From Bacteroidota bacterium (GTDB lineage: Bacteria > Bacteroidota > Bacteroidia > JABEUT01): 34,695 bases of DNA. The stretch covers positions 1 to 34,695 of the forward strand of contig JABCZW010000024.1 of assembly GCA_013289475.1 (NCBI GenBank). The letters run 5' to 3'. The notes beneath the pieces are model-generated. The model was not told the origin of the DNA, did not search any database, and saw only the letters and a list, made by a program, of their open reading frames with translations. Below, in pieces: positions 26,191-33,618 of the stretch (its first letter is position 1; every line of letters begins with the position of its first letter). The position numbers were made by a program, and so were the translations under genes.

Positions 26191-26210
26191 TGTCGGTAAA
26201 ATTGGAACGA

Positions 26211-26240
26211 TAAATATACATTGATTCTGTTAGCTCCAAA
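26211..26240 (-). promoter_or_regulatory. Promoter of the SpoIIE-type phosphatase gene
   Basis: On the minus strand TTTG (26237-26240) is separated by 18 bases from TATATTTA (26211-26218), one base off TAnnTTTG. Transcription should begin near 26204, just before the TTG start at 26190. The TTTG box is the edge of the adjacent palindromic repeat. Confidence 0.6.
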
Positions 26241-26428
26241 CCCCTAAAGGGGTATTAACAGGATTCCTCGTTACACTCGGAATGACAGTATAAAAGGATA
26301 TTTTTGGGAAGAGGTAAGGCGGGCTTTGCCCGCCTTACCTCTTCCCATCAGTCTTATATAAAGGTGTCATTCCGAACAAAGTGAGGAATCTAATTCTTAT
26401 AGTTCAAAGCCCCTTTGGAGGTTGGGGT
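26236..26428. repeat. Three-layer nested palindromic element
   Basis: A 193-bp composite inverted repeat lies between the lysine-rich gene and the phosphatase gene. The core is a perfect hairpin with 20-bp arms (26305-26324 and 26328-26347) and a TTT loop. Around it, 26262-26287 and 26365-26390 are 26-bp inverted arms, with GATTCCTC and CGGAATGACA conserved (20 of 26 positions). The outermost layer pairs ACCCCTAAAGGGG (26240-26252) with a related GCCCC...GGGGT block (26409-26428). No ORF or transposase is inside. It looks like a REP/MITE-like element, but no second copy is in the window. Confidence 0.75.
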
Positions 26429-26433
26429 AAATA

Positions 26434-26465
26434 ATAAAAGCCCGGCAATATTGCCGGGCTTTTAT
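26434..26465 (-). terminator. Perfect-palindrome intrinsic terminator
   Basis: A 32-bp perfect palindrome with 16-bp arms (ATAAAAGCCCGGCAAT and its complement) has a G+C-rich stem and A/T tracts at both ends, so it can end transcription in either direction. It begins 23 bp after the stop of the lysine-rich protein gene and insulates the phosphatase gene. Confidence 0.88.
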
Positions 26466-26487
26466 ATAATGTGCTGAAAAAGGCTGA

Positions 26488-26682
26488 TTATTTCTTGTCA
26501 GCAGCTTTCTTAGTGTCAGCTTTCTTGCTGTCTTTAGCAGGAGCTTTCTTGTCAGCCTTCTTGGTTTCTTTCTTTTCTGTTTTTGCCTTGTCTTGTTTTA
26601 CAACTTTCTTGGCAACTGGGTTTGCAAAAGATACACCTACAAACAGAACCAGCGAAGCGAGAACTAAACTTAAGTTTTTCAT
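26488..26682 (-). CDS. Small exported lysine/alanine-rich protein
   Basis: The 64-residue product has a clear signal peptide (MKNLSLVLASLVLFVGVSFA) followed by a 44-residue tail. The tail contains 18 lysines, 7 Asp/Glu and many Ala, with no Arg, Cys or aromatic residue, and it includes loose KKAD-type repeats. It should be disordered, cationic and periplasmic or secreted. I cannot assign a family or function. The gene is supported as real by its own -7 motif (26714-26721), an ATG start, and a strong terminator right behind it, which form a compact single-gene unit. A hydrophobic frame on the opposite strand is a shadow of the low-complexity coding sequence. Confidence 0.82.
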   Translation of the reverse strand: MKNLSLVLASLVLFVGVSFANPVAKKVVKQDKAKTEKKETKKADKKAPAKDSKKADTKKAADKK

Positions 26683-26713
26683 GACGTTTATTGTTATTGG
26701 TTATTTATGAGAA

Positions 26714-26721
26714 CAAAATTA
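26714..26721 (-). promoter_or_regulatory. Bacteroidetes -7 motif (TAATTTTG) for the lysine-rich protein gene
   Basis: On the minus strand TAATTTTG matches TAnnTTTG exactly, 31 bases before the ATG at 26682. No TTG lies 17-20 bases upstream of it, so the -33 box is weak. Confidence 0.5.
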
Positions 26722-26984
26722 CGCCGGCAGAATGAAGAAGAGGTGAAGAAGAATAGAGTGGGTGTTAAAAATCCTTAAAGAGAAATTATTGGGTATACTA
26801 TTATATATAAGTATCCTTTATTCTATCTATATATGCAGGTATAATGCTATTTATTTTAGCAGAACGTCCGCATTTTTATTCTCTATTATCTAAAATGATG
26901 ATTTTCTCATCAATTGTATTTAATTTTAATTAATTGATAATCAATATATTATAATGTATTGCTAAAAATACTTGCATTTATTTA
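26722..26984. other. Non-coding A+T-rich divergent region with short palindromes
   Basis: No gene is supported in this stretch between the lysine-rich gene and the S24 regulator gene. It is very A+T-rich. It contains a perfect 13-bp palindrome ATTGAT-A-ATCAAT (26933-26945) and TGATGA-N5-TCATCA (26896-26912). A second TGATGA (26992-26997) and TCATCA (27026-27031) flank the -7 box downstream. These could be operators of the S24 regulator, which is inference. Confidence 0.5.
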
Positions 26985-27014
26985 TTTGTAATGATGAAAT
27001 ATGTAGTAGTTTTG
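26985..27014 (+). promoter_or_regulatory. Promoter of the S24/LexA-like regulator gene
   Basis: TTTG (26985-26988), an 18-base spacer and TAGTTTTG (27007-27014) form one of the best -33/-7 pairs in the window. The start site near 27020 lies downstream of the alternative TTG codon at 26972, so translation must begin at the ATG at 27032. Confidence 0.75.
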
Positions 27015-27031
27015 TGCTAAATAAATCATCA

Positions 27032-27796
27032 ATGTCGCTCATAGATACAAATATCAAAACACTCAGGAAACTGCGAAATCTCTCGCAGGAGTCTCTTGCA
27101 GATGAAATGAGCATCCAACGTGCACGTTTAGCTTCATATGAAGAAGGCCGTTGCGAACCACCATATGATCTATTAATAAAGTTTGCCGATTATTTTCATG
27201 TTGCCATAGATGCCCTCCTGCGCGCCAACTTGTCTAAAACAAAACCGGAAGATTTAATGAAAGTTGGTGAAAACCGAATTCTGTTTCCTATTATGGTAGA
27301 TAAAGATGGTAATGACCTAGTTGAAGTAGTACCCATTAAAGCGCAGGCGGGGTATCTTAATGGTTACGCTGACCCGGAATATATTGAAAGCCTCCAGCAT
27401 ATGAACTTTCCGTTTTTGCCCGTTGGCAAACACAGGGCCTTTCCTATAAAAGGAGATTCTATGCCTCCGCTTAGCGATGGCAGCTTTGTTATTGGTAAGT
27501 ACATGGAATCGTTACAAGATGTAAAAGACGGACAGACCTATGTATTAGTAACCCGCGATGAAGGACTGGTTTACAAGCGCGTATATTCTAATGTTAAGGA
27601 AGATGGAACCCTCAGCCTGCATTCTGATAATAAGATATATGAGCCTTATAAAGTGAAGGCAGAAGATATTTTAGAAGTTTGGGAATACCAGTGTGCTATA
27701 AATACGTCGAAAAATAAACCCGAGGAATTGAATCTGGAAAGCATAATGGCTATGCTCAGGGAAATGAAAATTGAATTTGAAAGAATTAAGAGATAA
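27032..27796 (+). CDS. XRE-type regulator with S24 (LexA/CI-like) peptidase domain
   Basis: The 254-residue protein has an N-terminal helix-turn-helix of the XRE/Cro type (about 8-62, with LRNLSQESLADEMSIQRARL) and a C-terminal S24 peptidase domain. Ser133 in GDSMPP and Lys172 in VYKRVY form the expected Ser-Lys dyad, and Ala106-Gly107 in KAQAGY is a possible self-cleavage site, although it is closer to the serine than in LexA. Such proteins are repressors inactivated by RecA-stimulated autocleavage. The gene sits 125 bp upstream of recA on the same strand and no separate lexA is seen here, so a role in the DNA-damage response is plausible. A phage-type repressor is less likely because no phage genes surround it. 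The start is fixed by the promoter at 26985-27014. Confidence 0.88.
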   Translation: MSLIDTNIKTLRKLRNLSQESLADEMSIQRARLASYEEGRCEPPYDLLIKFADYFHVAIDALLRANLSKTKPEDLMKVGENRILFPIMVDKDGNDLVEVVPIKAQAGYLNGYADPEYIESLQHMNFPFLPVGKHRAFPIKGDSMPPLSDGSFVIGKYMESLQDVKDGQTYVLVTRDEGLVYKRVYSNVKEDGTLSLHSDNKIYEPYKVKAEDILEVWEYQCAINTSKNKPEELNLESIMAMLREMKIEFERIKR

Positions 27797-27877
27797 TAAA
27801 ACGATATTAACAATGAGATTCAGTCAAAAAGGCCCAGATTGTTCAAAACTTTACAGCATATTCAATACATAAATACA

Positions 27878-27885
27878 TACCTTTA
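27878..27885 (+). promoter_or_regulatory. Possible -7 motif (TACCTTTA) upstream of recA
   Basis: TACCTTTA is one base off TAnnTTTG and lies 36 bases before the recA ATG. No clear -33 TTG is present. The 125-bp gap otherwise holds no hairpin, so recA may also be read from the S24 gene promoter. Confidence 0.35.
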
Positions 27886-27921
27886 ATTTTAATAATTCAT
27901 AATCAACAAAAGCAAAACACC

Positions 27922-28971
27922 ATGGAAAAAGTAGCAGAAAAACCAGAAAAAGTAGAGAAGAGAGACCCTGCAAAAGAGGCAAACAAGGAAAAACTGAAAG
28001 CCTTAGCATTAACACTAGACAAAATTGAAAAAACGTATGGCAAAGGCACCATTATGAAAATGGGTGATACCCCGGGCGATGCTATAGAAGTAATACCAAC
28101 CGGCTCACTTACACTCGATATAGCATTGGGCGTAGGCGGATACCCTAAAGGCCGCGTAGTAGAAATATATGGCCCAGAATCATCGGGTAAAACAACCCTG
28201 GCATTGCACGCTATTGCTAACGTACAACGTGCTGGCGGCATTGCTGCTTTTATTGACGCGGAACATGCTTTTGATCGTTTTTACGCTGCAAAGCTGGGTG
28301 TAGATATCGGCAACTTACTTATATCGCAACCTGATAATGGCGAACAGGCTCTTGAAATAGCAGATAACCTGATTCGTTCCGGTGCTGTTGATATGGTGGT
28401 AATTGACTCAGTAGCTGCACTTACCCCACGCGCTGAAATTGAAGGAGAAATGGGTGACTCAGTAATGGGTTTACAGGCAAGGTTAATGTCTCAGGCTCTG
28501 CGTAAGCTTACCGGAACTATTAATAAAACCGGCTGCTGCTGCGTGTTTATCAATCAATTAAGAGAAAAGATCGGTGTAATGTTTGGTAATCCTGAAACAA
28601 CAACCGGTGGTAATGCACTTAAGTTCTATGCTTCAGTACGTTTAGATATCCGCCGTATAGCACAAATTAAAGATGGCGAACAAGTAGTAGGTAACCGCAC
28701 CCGCGTAAAAGTGGTTAAGAATAAAGTTTGCCCTCCATTTGGTATTGCCGAGTTTGATATAATTTACGGCGAAGGCATTTCGAAAGTTGGCGAGATAGTT
28801 GACCTTGGAGTAGAGAAGAACGTAGTAAAGAAAGCCGGCGCATGGTTTAGTTATGGCGAAACACGCCTCGGACAAGGAAGGGATTCAGTTAAACAAATAT
28901 TTAACGACAACCCTGAACTGGCTGAAGAAATTGAACAGAAAATTAAAGATGCCCTCGTACAAAAAGTATGA
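27922..28971 (+). CDS. recA: RecA recombinase
   Basis: The 349-residue protein is RecA, the ATP-dependent DNA strand-exchange protein of homologous recombination, which also activates LexA-type autocleavage. Walker [10 protein letters not shown] is at 84-92. Further hallmarks are [30 protein letters not shown], the L1/L2 loop regions around [16 protein letters not shown] and [20 protein letters not shown], and the C-terminal [11 protein letters not shown] lysine- and glutamate-rich N-terminal extension of about 25 residues precedes the core, as is common in Bacteroidetes. Its stop overlaps the ATG of a TPR lipoprotein gene by 4 bases (ATGA), so it begins an operon that continues to 31957. Confidence 0.99.
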   Translation: MEKVAEKPEKVEKRDPAKEANKEKLKALALTLDKIEKTYGKGTIMKMGDTPGDAIEVIPTGSLTLDIALGVGGYPKGRVVEIYGPESSGKTTLALHAIANVQRAGGIAAFIDAEHAFDRFYAAKLGVDIGNLLISQPDNGEQALEIADNLIRSGAVDMVVIDSVAALTPRAEIEGEMGDSVMGLQARLMSQALRKLTGTINKTGCCCVFINQLREKIGVMFGNPETTTGGNALKFYASVRLDIRRIAQIKDGEQVVGNRTRVKVVKNKVCPPFGIAEFDIIYGEGISKVGEIVDLGVEKNVVKKAGAWFSYGETRLGQGRDSVKQIFNDNPELAEEIEQKIKDALVQKV

Positions 28972-30017
28972 GTTTAGTAACCCGGACAATTACCTTCGGG
29001 CTGTTAGGATCACTGTTTTTTCTTAACGCCTGCAGAAATAGTAATACACAAGTACAACAGCAGCATGGCAAAGACACGAGCCATGTTGCTGTTGATACTA
29101 TTGGCCCTAAGATAACTGTATATACAGGGCGCATAAATTCCAACGCCAATGATGCTGATGCATATTGGAACCGTGGAAAATTGGAAGTGCTTCAAAAAAA
29201 TTATGGCCCTGCATTTAATGATTTTACAAAGACTGTTAAAATAGACAGCACCAAAGACAATTATTATAGTAGTCTTGCTGATGTTGATTTTATTTTGGGG
29301 CATACCCGCGAAGCGAAAGCCGGATTCGAAAAATGTATTTCGCTTAACCCCGGTAATACTGATGCAATGCTCAAGCTGGGTGAGATTTATTTTTATGTAA
29401 AAAAATATAAAGAAGCTAAGGATCTGGCAGACAGGGCGCTGAAGGTAAATATACATTTAGCACAGGCATACTTTATGAAGGGGCTGATATTCCTGGAGGA
29501 AGGTGATACAGGAAAAGCTTTGTCGAGTATGCAGACTGCTGTGGAGCAAAAGTCATCGTACTTCAATGCCTATATACAAATGGGGCTTATATATTCAAGC
29601 AAGCATAGCATACATGCCCTCGATTATTTTAATTCAGCCCAGAATATTGATCCGCATAGTATACAACCATATTATGAGAAAGGTATGTTCTATCAATCGG
29701 TTGGTGATTATGATAATGCCATGAATTCCTACAGCCAGCTCTTACAGATAGATTCCACCAATAGCCATGCATTATATAATATGGGCTTTATTAGTTTCTT
29801 AAAAGAAGATTATAATAAAGGCATTTATTATTTTAGCCGCACGTTAAAAAGCGATTCTACATATACTATGGCATATTACGCAAGAGGAAATTGTTATGAG
29901 CAACTAAATGACCTGAACAAGGCTCTTGATGATTACACCAAAACTATTAAGCAGAACCCTGATATTAAAGCTGCGCAGGAATCGTATAATGAAGTGAAAG
30001 CTAAACTGCATAAATAA
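28968..30017 (+). CDS. TPR-repeat lipoprotein
   Basis: The 349-residue protein has a lipoprotein signal peptide with lipobox LNAC (Cys22), a short linker, and then tetratricopeptide repeats from about residue 60 to the end (for example [59 protein letters not shown]). TPR domains are protein-interaction scaffolds, and this one should be anchored in the inner or outer membrane and face the periplasm. No partner is indicated. It overlaps recA by 4 bases and is followed after 6 bp by the fumarylacetoacetase-family gene, so it is cotranscribed with cytoplasmic enzymes of apparently unrelated function. Confidence 0.88.
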   Translation: MSLVTRTITFGLLGSLFFLNACRNSNTQVQQQHGKDTSHVAVDTIGPKITVYTGRINSNANDADAYWNRGKLEVLQKNYGPAFNDFTKTVKIDSTKDNYYSSLADVDFILGHTREAKAGFEKCISLNPGNTDAMLKLGEIYFYVKKYKEAKDLADRALKVNIHLAQAYFMKGLIFLEEGDTGKALSSMQTAVEQKSSYFNAYIQMGLIYSSKHSIHALDYFNSAQNIDPHSIQPYYEKGMFYQSVGDYDNAMNSYSQLLQIDSTNSHALYNMGFISFLKEDYNKGIYYFSRTLKSDSTYTMAYYARGNCYEQLNDLNKALDDYTKTIKQNPDIKAAQESYNEVKAKLHK

Positions 30018-30023
30018 AATTGT

Positions 30024-30635
30024 ATGAAAATACTTTGCATTGGCCGCAACTATGCCGAGCACGCCAAAGAAATGAAGGCCGAAACCCCAACCGAGCCTGT
30101 TTTTTTTATGAAACCCGATACAGCGCTTTTGCTGAACAATGATCCTTTCTACTATCCGAAATTCTCGAAAGAAATCCATCACGAAGTAGAAGTAGTATTG
30201 CGTATACATAAAAATGGCAAGAACATTCAAAAGCAATTTGCACATAAGTATTACGATAAAATAAGTGTGGGTATAGACTTTACCGCCCGCGATCTGCAGG
30301 CCGCTTGTAAAGCAAAGGGCCTGCCATGGGAAAAAGCCAAAGCATTTGATAGTTCGGGTGTGGTAGGCGAAATGAGGTCGATAGAACATTACAAAAATTT
30401 AAGTAATCTTTCTTTCAGGCTGGATATAAATGGTAAAACTGTTCAGCAAGGCAATACAAAAGATGTGATATTTTCTTTTGATGCTATTATTGAATATGTT
30501 TCTCAGTTTGTTACACTGCGCACCGGTGATTTGATTTATACAGGCACACCTGTAGGGGTTGGCCCTGTAAATGTCGGCGACCGTTTAGAAGCATATTTGG
30601 AGAATGATAAACTTTTGGATTTTGAAGTAAAATGA
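30024..30635 (+). CDS. Fumarylacetoacetate hydrolase (FAH) family protein
   Basis: The 203-residue cytoplasmic protein is a compact FAH-family enzyme, comparable to acylpyruvase/oxaloacetate decarboxylase-type members (YcgM, FAHD1). Visible motifs are CIGRNYAEHAKE (5-16), HHEVEVVLRI, whose glutamates bind the divalent metal, GIDFTARDLQ, KGLPWEKAKAFDSSGVVG, and the C-terminal RTGDLIYTGTPVGVGPVNVGD. The family cleaves or decarboxylates 1,3-dicarbonyl compounds; the exact substrate is not determined. It overlaps the saccharopine dehydrogenase gene by 4 bases (ATGA), which hints at a link with amino-acid catabolism. Confidence 0.92.
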   Translation: MKILCIGRNYAEHAKEMKAETPTEPVFFMKPDTALLLNNDPFYYPKFSKEIHHEVEVVLRIHKNGKNIQKQFAHKYYDKISVGIDFTARDLQAACKAKGLPWEKAKAFDSSGVVGEMRSIEHYKNLSNLSFRLDINGKTVQQGNTKDVIFSFDAIIEYVSQFVTLRTGDLIYTGTPVGVGPVNVGDRLEAYLENDKLLDFEVK

Positions 30636-31957
30636 AAAAAATCCTGATCCTTGGTGCAGGACGTTCAGCATCTTCACTGATAACATATTTATTAAGCGGC
30701 GCAAAAAAGTATAACTACGAAGTTACTGTTGCCGATACTTCTATTGAAGCTGCTAAGCAAAAGACGGCAGGGTATTCTTCCGCAAGGGCAATTGAATTGG
30801 ATATTTCTGATGAAAAGCAAACACATGAAGAGATAAGCAAAGCAGATATAGTTATATCTATGCTGCCTGCTTTTTTGCATCCCAAAATCGCAAGCGAATG
30901 TGTTAGCTTAAAAAAATCAATGGTGACTGCATCCTACGTATCGCCCGAAATGAAAGCATTAGATGCCGATGCACGCAAAGCCGGAATAATATTGATGAAC
31001 GAGGCAGGGCTCGACCCGGGTATTGATCATGCATCGGCAATGAAGATAATTGATCACATAAAAGTTCAGGGCGGAAAACTGCTAAGCTTTAAATCATATA
31101 CCGGCGGATTGATTGCACCTGAGTCTAACGATAACCCATGGGGATATAAGTTTACCTGGAACCCGCGTAATGTTGTATTAGCAGGGCAGGGCACAGCAAA
31201 GTATATTGAAAAAGGAAAGTACTCTTATATACCTTACCACAAACTTTTTACACGTATAGAAAAAACTCATGTCGAAGGCTGGGGTGATTTTGAAGGTTAT
31301 GCCAACCGCGATTCATTGAGTTATCGCCCTATATATGGTATTGAAAATATACCCACACTTATTCGTGGTACATTACGTATGCCGGGCTATTGCGAAGCAT
31401 GGAATGTATTTGTGCAATTAGGCATGACGGATGACTCGTATCACCTAGAGGGTTCTGAAAAAATGACCTGGCTGGAGTTTACAGAATCATTTTTACCTTT
31501 TGGGGCGGGTGATATAAAGCAAAGATTGGCAGATTATGTGGGTATACCAGCCAAAGGTAAAATAATGGATATGCTGGAATGGGTGGGTATTTTTGCAAAT
31601 ACTCCTATTATTTTGAAAGATGCTTCTCCTGCGCAGGTGTTACAAGATTTGCTGGAAGAAAAGTGGAAATTGAAAGCGGGTGATATTGATATGATAGTTA
31701 TGCAACACCAATTCGAATATGAACTGGGCGGCAAGAAAAAATTCCTTACATCTTCTTTAGTAGTAAAAGGAGATAATGCCATACATACCGCTATGGCAAA
31801 GACGGTCGGCTTGCCTATAGGTATCTTAACCAAACTTATTATAACCGATCAAATAAAACTGAAAGGTGTTTGCATACCTATTGTAAAGGAAATTTATAAT
31901 CCGCTTTTGGCTGAGTTGGAAGAAATGGATATAAAGTTTGAAGAGAAAGAATCGTAA
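30632..31957 (+). CDS. Saccharopine dehydrogenase/reductase (LYS9-like)
   Basis: The 441-residue protein has an N-terminal Rossmann domain (ILILGAGRSASSLITYLL) and a C-terminal saccharopine reductase domain with EAGLDPGIDHASAM, SYTGGLIAPESNDNPWGYKFTWNPRNVV and YSYIPYHKLF. These match the glutamate-forming saccharopine dehydrogenase, which interconverts saccharopine plus water and aminoadipate semialdehyde plus glutamate with NAD(P). In bacteria without the fungal lysine pathway it usually acts in lysine breakdown. No lysine-ketoglutarate reductase is visible here. It is the last gene of the recA operon, and its stop lies 7 bp from the convergent oxygenase gene. Confidence 0.92.
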   Translation: MKKILILGAGRSASSLITYLLSGAKKYNYEVTVADTSIEAAKQKTAGYSSARAIELDISDEKQTHEEISKADIVISMLPAFLHPKIASECVSLKKSMVTASYVSPEMKALDADARKAGIILMNEAGLDPGIDHASAMKIIDHIKVQGGKLLSFKSYTGGLIAPESNDNPWGYKFTWNPRNVVLAGQGTAKYIEKGKYSYIPYHKLFTRIEKTHVEGWGDFEGYANRDSLSYRPIYGIENIPTLIRGTLRMPGYCEAWNVFVQLGMTDDSYHLEGSEKMTWLEFTESFLPFGAGDIKQRLADYVGIPAKGKIMDMLEWVGIFANTPIILKDASPAQVLQDLLEEKWKLKAGDIDMIVMQHQFEYELGGKKKFLTSSLVVKGDNAIHTAMAKTVGLPIGILTKLIITDQIKLKGVCIPIVKEIYNPLLAELEEMDIKFEEKES

Positions 31958-31964
31958 TTTATTT

Positions 31965-33137
31965 CTACAAATATCCGTGGCTTTTTAAGTACAGCGTTTT
32001 AATTAATTCCTGCCTCTTTCTACCAATATTTACTGATGTGTTATAAGGAGTGAAAAATTCGAAAAGGCCATTAAGCACTTTTACCGAATAGGGATAATAT
32101 TTGAAAATAGTTTTTGGCAGGCCCATTGCTTCACAAGCACGATTACCGAGGAAGTAATGATTGTATGCCAAATGTGCCCCGGCAACAAATTTCTTTTGCC
32201 AAATATGTTTTGCAAATGCAGCTGATAAAGGTTCTTTTAATAAAGCATTCGCCAAGGCTTTGGTATCCTCATCGGCAGCGGATTGTGTGATGGTCCATTT
32301 GTATAAACTCTCAATGGCTTGTTTTTCTGTGTCGGGAAGGTAGAAGGGAGGTATGCCTAATAAATAGCCAATGTATTTCCAAAGATGAAGAACTCCATTT
32401 ATTTCTTTCTCAGTTGGTTTCAGTCCAACCCGTTTCAGTCCTTCCATAAATACTAATGAGAAACCTAAATTGGTTGCAACCATGTCGCATTGGTTAATAG
32501 GTACACCCCAATGGTCATTACTCCAGTCGGGCATTTTCTGTATCGATGCCCTGGCGTACGCATGCATCAACCTGACTTTAATAGCGCTTTTATAACCAAT
32601 AGAAAATCGCTCCATAGCATTTTCTCCGGTTACATTAACCCAAAACTCAATGGTCTCAGCCATTCGTTTGGCCGCCCCTTTTTTTAATGCCTGCGTATAA
32701 ATAAGTGGTTTGTTGATGGCAGAAGATTCATAACCACCCATTAAACAATAATCGCGCAAAACAATAAGCCCAAGGGTTCCCGATCTTCTGCAAAATAATG
32801 AGCCTGCGTGTAGCAGATCTTTATTAGCCCAATCAGGCACTGTATCGGTTTGTGCAAAGAGTTGCCGAACAGAATCAGGTACATCATTAACTGAGTGAAG
32901 CCCTTTGTTAAGGGCTTCATCAATCAGTGTACTCGCTTTATGGAATCCGAATTTTTCAAAGACTTCTTTTATAACTCTGTCGCCCAGTTCATCATACTCC
33001 ATCAATAGTTTTCCATTCTCTTCAATCGATTCTTTAGTTGGAACACTATCCAGTTTCTTCAGCATTCCTCTGCCCGCACCATGTTGCCAATAGTGTGAAA
33101 AACCGGGCGAAGGATAGGTGAATCTTTTTGGCAGCAT
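31965..33137 (-). CDS. MpaB/latex-clearing-protein family oxygenase (DUF2236)
   Basis: The 390-residue protein fits the DUF2236 family, which includes fungal MpaB and bacterial latex-clearing protein, b-type heme oxygenases that cleave carbon-carbon double bonds. The conserved region IKVRLMHAYARASI contains the RxxHAxxR motif (Arg189, His192, Arg196), in which the histidine is the likely axial heme ligand. There is no signal peptide, so it is probably cytoplasmic or membrane-associated, unlike secreted Lcp. It lies 6 bp behind the SRPBCC gene and is probably the last gene of the dinB-like operon. The substrate is unknown; an unsaturated lipid is a guess only. Confidence 0.83.
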   Translation of the reverse strand: MLPKRFTYPSPGFSHYWQHGAGRGMLKKLDSVPTKESIEENGKLLMEYDELGDRVIKEVFEKFGFHKASTLIDEALNKGLHSVNDVPDSVRQLFAQTDTVPDWANKDLLHAGSLFCRRSGTLGLIVLRDYCLMGGYESSAINKPLIYTQALKKGAAKRMAETIEFWVNVTGENAMERFSIGYKSAIKVRLMHAYARASIQKMPDWSNDHWGVPINQCDMVATNLGFSLVFMEGLKRVGLKPTEKEINGVLHLWKYIGYLLGIPPFYLPDTEKQAIESLYKWTITQSAADEDTKALANALLKEPLSAAFAKHIWQKKFVAGAHLAYNHYFLGNRACEAMGLPKTIFKYYPYSVKVLNGLFEFFTPYNTSVNIGRKRQELIKTLYLKSHGYL

Positions 33138-33143
33138 AAAGAA

Positions 33144-33578
33144 TTACTGTCTCTCTGCTATTTCTTTTATCTGTTTCAAAAGCCCTGCCATTCCACTTTG
33201 CGAATGTTTTTGGCCTTCTTCATTGGCAAAACCGACTTGTGACCAGGTGAAGGTTGTATGCTTACCATCTTTCGATTCCAGATCGTAGCTTACAATAGAA
33301 TAGTTTTCCGGCTTGTCTTCTGTTCCGGAAAAACCACTCCAATAGCTATAACTTATACGTTTGTGAGTAACATTTTCCTTTATTACACCTTTGTCTTTGT
33401 ACTTATGTCCCTGGTATTCTCCCTGGAAGATCACTTCGCTTCCTACCTTCCAGTCAGTTATAGTTTCAGTTCCAAACAGGTATTCTTTAATGAATTCCGG
33501 TTGGGTTAATACTTTCCAGACTTTTTCAGGGCTGGCATTTATTTCTACCGATTCCGATACTTTTAAGTCGTGTCTCAT
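33144..33578 (-). CDS. SRPBCC/AHSA1-like domain protein
   Basis: The 144-residue protein is a START-like (SRPBCC) ligand-binding fold of the AHSA1 type. Its features are SVEINASPEKVWKVLTQPEFIKEYLFG at the N terminus, a central beta sheet with EVIFQGEYQGHKYKDKGVI, and a C-terminal helix ending MAGLLKQIKEIAERQ. Members bind hydrophobic ligands or assist Hsp90, but the function here is unknown. It lies between the DinB-like gene (40 bp upstream) and the oxygenase gene (6 bp downstream), and SRPBCC proteins often sit next to DinB-like genes in Bacteroidetes. Confidence 0.88.
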   Translation of the reverse strand: MRHDLKVSESVEINASPEKVWKVLTQPEFIKEYLFGTETITDWKVGSEVIFQGEYQGHKYKDKGVIKENVTHKRISYSYWSGFSGTEDKPENYSIVSYDLESKDGKHTTFTWSQVGFANEEGQKHSQSGMAGLLKQIKEIAERQ

Positions 33579-33618
33579 ATGATTATTATTAATGTATTAA
33601 GCTAAGTTAATAAATCTA

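Noticed and set aside
26471..26710. Hydrophobic 79-codon plus-strand frame opposite the lysine-rich gene
   Set aside because: It is the complement of a lysine/alanine-rich coding sequence. The minus-strand gene has a promoter, a signal peptide and a terminator, and the plus frame has none.
26972..27031. Extended N terminus of the S24 regulator starting at TTG 26972
   Set aside because: A strong promoter (26985-27014) lies inside the extension, so the message starts downstream of it.
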